Assembly (NCBI RefSeq): GCF_949987535.1
Contig: NC_080067.1
Span: 55,982,405 to 56,046,404, forward strand
DNA length: 64,000 bases
From: Balaenoptera acutorostrata
Taxonomy: Eukaryota > Chordata > Mammalia > Artiodactyla > Balaenopteridae
Direction of reading: 5' to 3'
Within the stretch, counting starts at the first letter, position 1, and each line of letters starts with the position of its first letter. A model generated the notes under the pieces. It was not told the DNA's origin. It did no database searches and was given only the letters and a program-made list of their open reading frames with translations. The position numbers were made by a program, and so were the translations under genes. Shown piece by piece: positions 60,251-64,000 of the stretch.

Positions 60251-62132
60251 AGCCCTTTAGGTGCCTCCCAGTGCTCAGCCCTTCAATCAACACGTTTATC
60301 TGTCACTTAATACAGCAATAAGATATGTATTCCCAGGCCTGGTGATTACACAAGTAGGGACTTCGAATTTATCAGTATACTGTCTGAATTAATTTTAATA
60401 TTAATTGAGCATTCCCAGCTAGAATTGGACACCATTGTTACTTATTTACTTACATTTTGCTTTCTTATTTATATCCTATTCTGTTCCAAAAGGATTTAAG
60501 GTGACTCTTGGGCATTTTATCAATGGTTGGAGTTCCAGCCACTATAGCACTAACTGTTGAACCAGTGAATTCCAATAGTTGCTTCCTGGAACTTTTGCAA
60601 GAGGCTCTCAGCAAAATGTGCACAATTCTGAGGATCCCAAATGGATACATAAGAGAAGTAGACCACTACCAAGTGCTTTAGGTTAACTGGAATCCCTAGT
60701 ATAAATTGTTAATCAGATATCAAGGAATATGTGTGGTTCTTTCTTGGTCTTGCATGTACAAAGACATGGGCAGACATTTTGCTATGCCCTTGTCTGGGGA
60801 AACTAAATGGTTAATGCTCACCATCACACGCCCAGAAAAAGTCCGATTTACCGACTGGAAGGAATAAGGCACTTTTACTTTAAACAGCCTGTTCTCAGTT
60901 TTGCGGGGCTGTTGATATTACTGGGCTAATGACAGATGCCAAGGCGGGAAAATAGGCTGGGTTACTTATGATTCTTTGAATGTGGACACATCAGCTTGTG
61001 GGAAGGAAACTATTTAAAATGGGGCTTAGGGAAAGCAAAAAAAAATCCCCTTTCCCCATATGAGATTCTTCCACAGTGTTGTCATGGAATCTTGAAAACC
61101 TCTATACAGCGGATCACTCTCGTTGGATATATGCAAATTTTCTGAGATCCAGCGGTTTCCTGCCAGGGAAAAACTTATAATAACAGAGCAAGAATGCAAT
61201 CCGAGCCCTTGCTCTCTGAAACCCTGAAAGAACAGAGTCGTTCTTGACAGGGCAATTTCAACCCTTGACATTCCAGGAAATAGCTTAATAATGTCATTTA
61301 GTCTGGAGTTGTAACCAGTCCTAAGACGTGGAGACACAAATTCAGTGTAAAATTTTAAATATCAGTTCGGGGACCATTACTCATTTTCACACAGAGCTTA
61401 ACAGCAAAGACCACCAACACAAAGCAAAAACTAAGCAAGCCTTCCTAATTAAATTTAATATTGTCCCCACTAATTAAACACAATATAGGAAAGGTTTCTG
61501 CCAAGAAATTACAGACACATCCTGAAGACTATTTACTTTCCTGGGTCCTGGGCCCGTGCCATATCCAGGACGTGACCCCCAAACAAAACTGTACTTTGGT
61601 CATTAATATATATGCAGAAGTTACCCCCATCCTGGGCCCTCAGAGGCCTTAATGAGACACACTGGCCTTTACATTCAATGTGTTTCATTTTTTCTGGGTA
61701 CAGTGCAGCTGAAAAAGGTTACAAGACTCAGGTTAAAAGTCAGGAAATGGATCAGGACCCCACACTATGACATCATTTTCTTGCAATGCAATGAAGCAAT
61801 GACATTTCCTGCAGGAAAAATGATTAGAGCTGACAAACTGCCATAGTTAGCTGCAGCGTTTGCCATGGAAGTTGTCAGGCCTGCCTCGTTCCAGCTCCTG
61901 CCACCCTCCCTCCTGTTCCTTGGCTGGGGCTTCCCAGGGGTCAGTGAGAGAGAGTGAAAGAGACCCAGTCCACTTCTATTTAGTGACAGTCCTGATATAT
62001 TTAAGATAAAGATGTGTTAAAACATTGTTACAAAAATTGTGGAATTTTTTAGTTATTAGAGCATTTAGTACTTCAGACAAAAAATATATATATAATTTTG
62101 CCACTTGCAAAGTGATTTCCAGATTATTTTTT

Positions 62133-62449
62133 TTATTTTTTATTTTTTTTAAACACCCTTCCTTTAAATTTATTTATTTTTATTTATGGCCGTGTAGGGT
62201 CTTCGTTTCTGTGCGAGGGCTTTCTCTAGTCGTGGCAAGCGGGGGCCACTCTTCATCGCGGTGCACGGGGCTCTCACTATCGTGACCTCTCTTGTTGCAG
62301 AGCACAGGCTCCAGACGCGCAGGCTCAGTAATTGTGGCTCACGGGCCTAGTTGCTCCGCGACATGTGGGATCTTCCCAGACCAGGGCTCAAACCCGTGTC
62401 CCCTGCATTGGCAGGCAGATTCTCAACCACTGCGCCACTAGGGAAGCCC
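62133..62449 (-). mobile_element. CHR-type tRNA SINE (CpG-rich) with extended tail
   Basis: Reverse copy ending 'ctgcgccactagggaagccc'. The flanking duplication 'ccagattatttttt' / 'ccagattattttta' starts at 62119 and 62450. Between the (AAAT)n tail and the left duplication lies a non-SINE stretch ('aaacacccttcctttaaa') and a second T-rich run. CpGs are well kept. Confidence 0.92.
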
Positions 62450-64000
62450 CCAGATTATTTTTAAAACTGATACATAGGCAGAGCCACCAGGGGTGATTGT
62501 GCAGGTTGGCCAAAGGCAGAGCGGGATTCAAAGCTAGCTCACTCTCCGATTATCAAACCATGGTTGCTGGTTCAGGACTAGATCTGCCTTTTTCGGATTC
62601 ACACAGACGTCTCACAACCAGTGACAGATGGTCTTGCAGTGGGACACAGTTTGAAGGTGAATGATGAACCAGTCTTCTCCTTTCAATCCTGGGTGTCTCT
62701 GTAACTGTAGGCATAACATCTTGGGGCATACCTCTAGAAGTGTGAATTCGAGGACCTGCCTAATTGTGAGTTCTGGGCCAAATCTGCCTCCTGGCTGGGT
62801 CACCTCAGCAATAGGGAGTCCTTTGGGGATTTATGAACAGGTGCTTCCAATATGCCAACACAGGGGGTGTGAGGCACCTAGCTTGGCGAGTGCGAGCTCT
62901 GGGCTAGGTTTCAGCCTGGCCAGGTGCTCTCGTGTGCAAATCGCATAACTATAGTGGCCCTACTGTTCCCCAGATGGTAGACTCTGCTCTGGACTCCACA
63001 TGCAGACAGACCTGCTCCAGTCCTTCAGACCAATTTGGAGACACGACTGAGGCAAGAATTATTTAAGAGCTGGGGCCAACCCCCTGGGACTCCACACCAA
63101 ATCACCCTTGCTTGTCCATGTGTGGCCTTGTGACTTGGTTCAATAACTGGGTTTCTGCCTTGGACACGGGATCCAGTGGCTGAGTAGCTGGTGAGTACTG
63201 CCTGGGAACAAGTGTATATTCCCTCGCCTTATCATTACCATGCCCCTTCTGGAAACCACAGGTGTGCTCATAAACAACGAAGGGAGGGGTCCAGCCTTAT
63301 CATCTTCTGTCATTTTTCTTCTCTTTATCTTCCTTCTGGACCCTCCTGGGAGGTAGTGGAATCTACCAAGCAAAGACTGCAGATATGACAGAAAAAAACA
63401 GCTTCCTGATGCTTCTTTTGTCCATTTCAAAACAGAATTTATACTAACTCACTTGTATGTCAGTGGGGGAGAGAGATCAGGAGTGACAAGTTTCTACTCC
63501 CAAAAAATCAAACACTTATCATCTCAGAAATGAAAAGTCCTAGAGCCAGGATGGATTTCTACATTAGAAGCAATGTTTCTAGGTATTATGCTAGGTTTGC
63601 CAAACAGATTTAAGCTCTCTACAGCAGTTGAGTGGGTAGATGTCAGAGATGCTCTGAGACACAGTTTACACAGCATTTACATCTATAAGTCATTACATAG
63701 TAACTGGATGGACCTTGTAGTGACAAATATGCTATCTCTGGAAAAATGTGCAAGTATCTGTAGGGCTTATACATTTCCCCAGGATGAGTCAAAACAAGCA
63801 TAGCTGTCACACCTTTCTTTCATTATCCTGTGGGTGTTCTCTCAAATGTGTGGGTCTTCATAAATGAGTCACTGTTTCCAAGGTCTGTCAAAAGTATCAG
63901 TGGTCACAAGCCTAGGAAGCATAACAAGCCTAGAAAAAAGTACAGAACTTTAAATCATGGGCAATAATGTAAAATGTCTGAAATTACTGGGGTTTTATTA

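Overview
This is ordinary-looking mammalian nuclear DNA, not a prokaryotic or viral segment. It has spliced exons with GT-AG junctions, a CpG-island promoter, several ages of L1, L2, MIR, hAT-Charlie, Tigger and MaLR relics, and many tRNA-derived SINEs that begin 'ggcttccctggtgg'. That SINE group (CHR-type: Cetacea, Hippo, Ruminantia) in its CpG-rich, roughly 290-bp form, together with the even shorter and longer subtypes, points to a whale or dolphin. Another cetartiodactyl is the fallback.

Layout. (1) 1-8.7 kb: repeat-rich sequence, interpreted as the first intron of PLD1 on the minus strand. (2) About 8.05-8.96 kb: a CpG island with two good minus-strand splice donors and a YY1-type site. 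It is interpreted as the PLD1 promoter and first non-coding exon(s). (3) 9-41 kb: intergenic sequence with old and young retroelements, including an L1 with two later elements nested in it (19.56-22.6 kb), two long hairpins (12.86-12.98 kb and 19.30-19.44 kb), and a processed-mRNA fragment inserted into a SINE tail (27.57-28.35 kb). (4) 41.1-50 kb: three coding exons of TMEM212 on the plus strand, in phase and intact, encoding residues 1-181. The short C-terminal exon was not confidently found. (5) 50-64 kb: TMEM212 intron or downstream sequence with MIR, L2, MER5-like, MaLR and L1 relics and one young SINE.

Gene order and orientation (CpG promoter facing left, TMEM212 facing right) match the PLD1-TMEM212 neighbourhood of human 3q26. 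The only protein-coding sequence I can defend is TMEM212. Other open frames are shadows of the CpG island, SINEs, L1 ORF2 relics or chance. I found no CRISPR array, toxin system or complete mobile-element gene. No clearly new biological system is visible. The least explained structures are the two hairpins.
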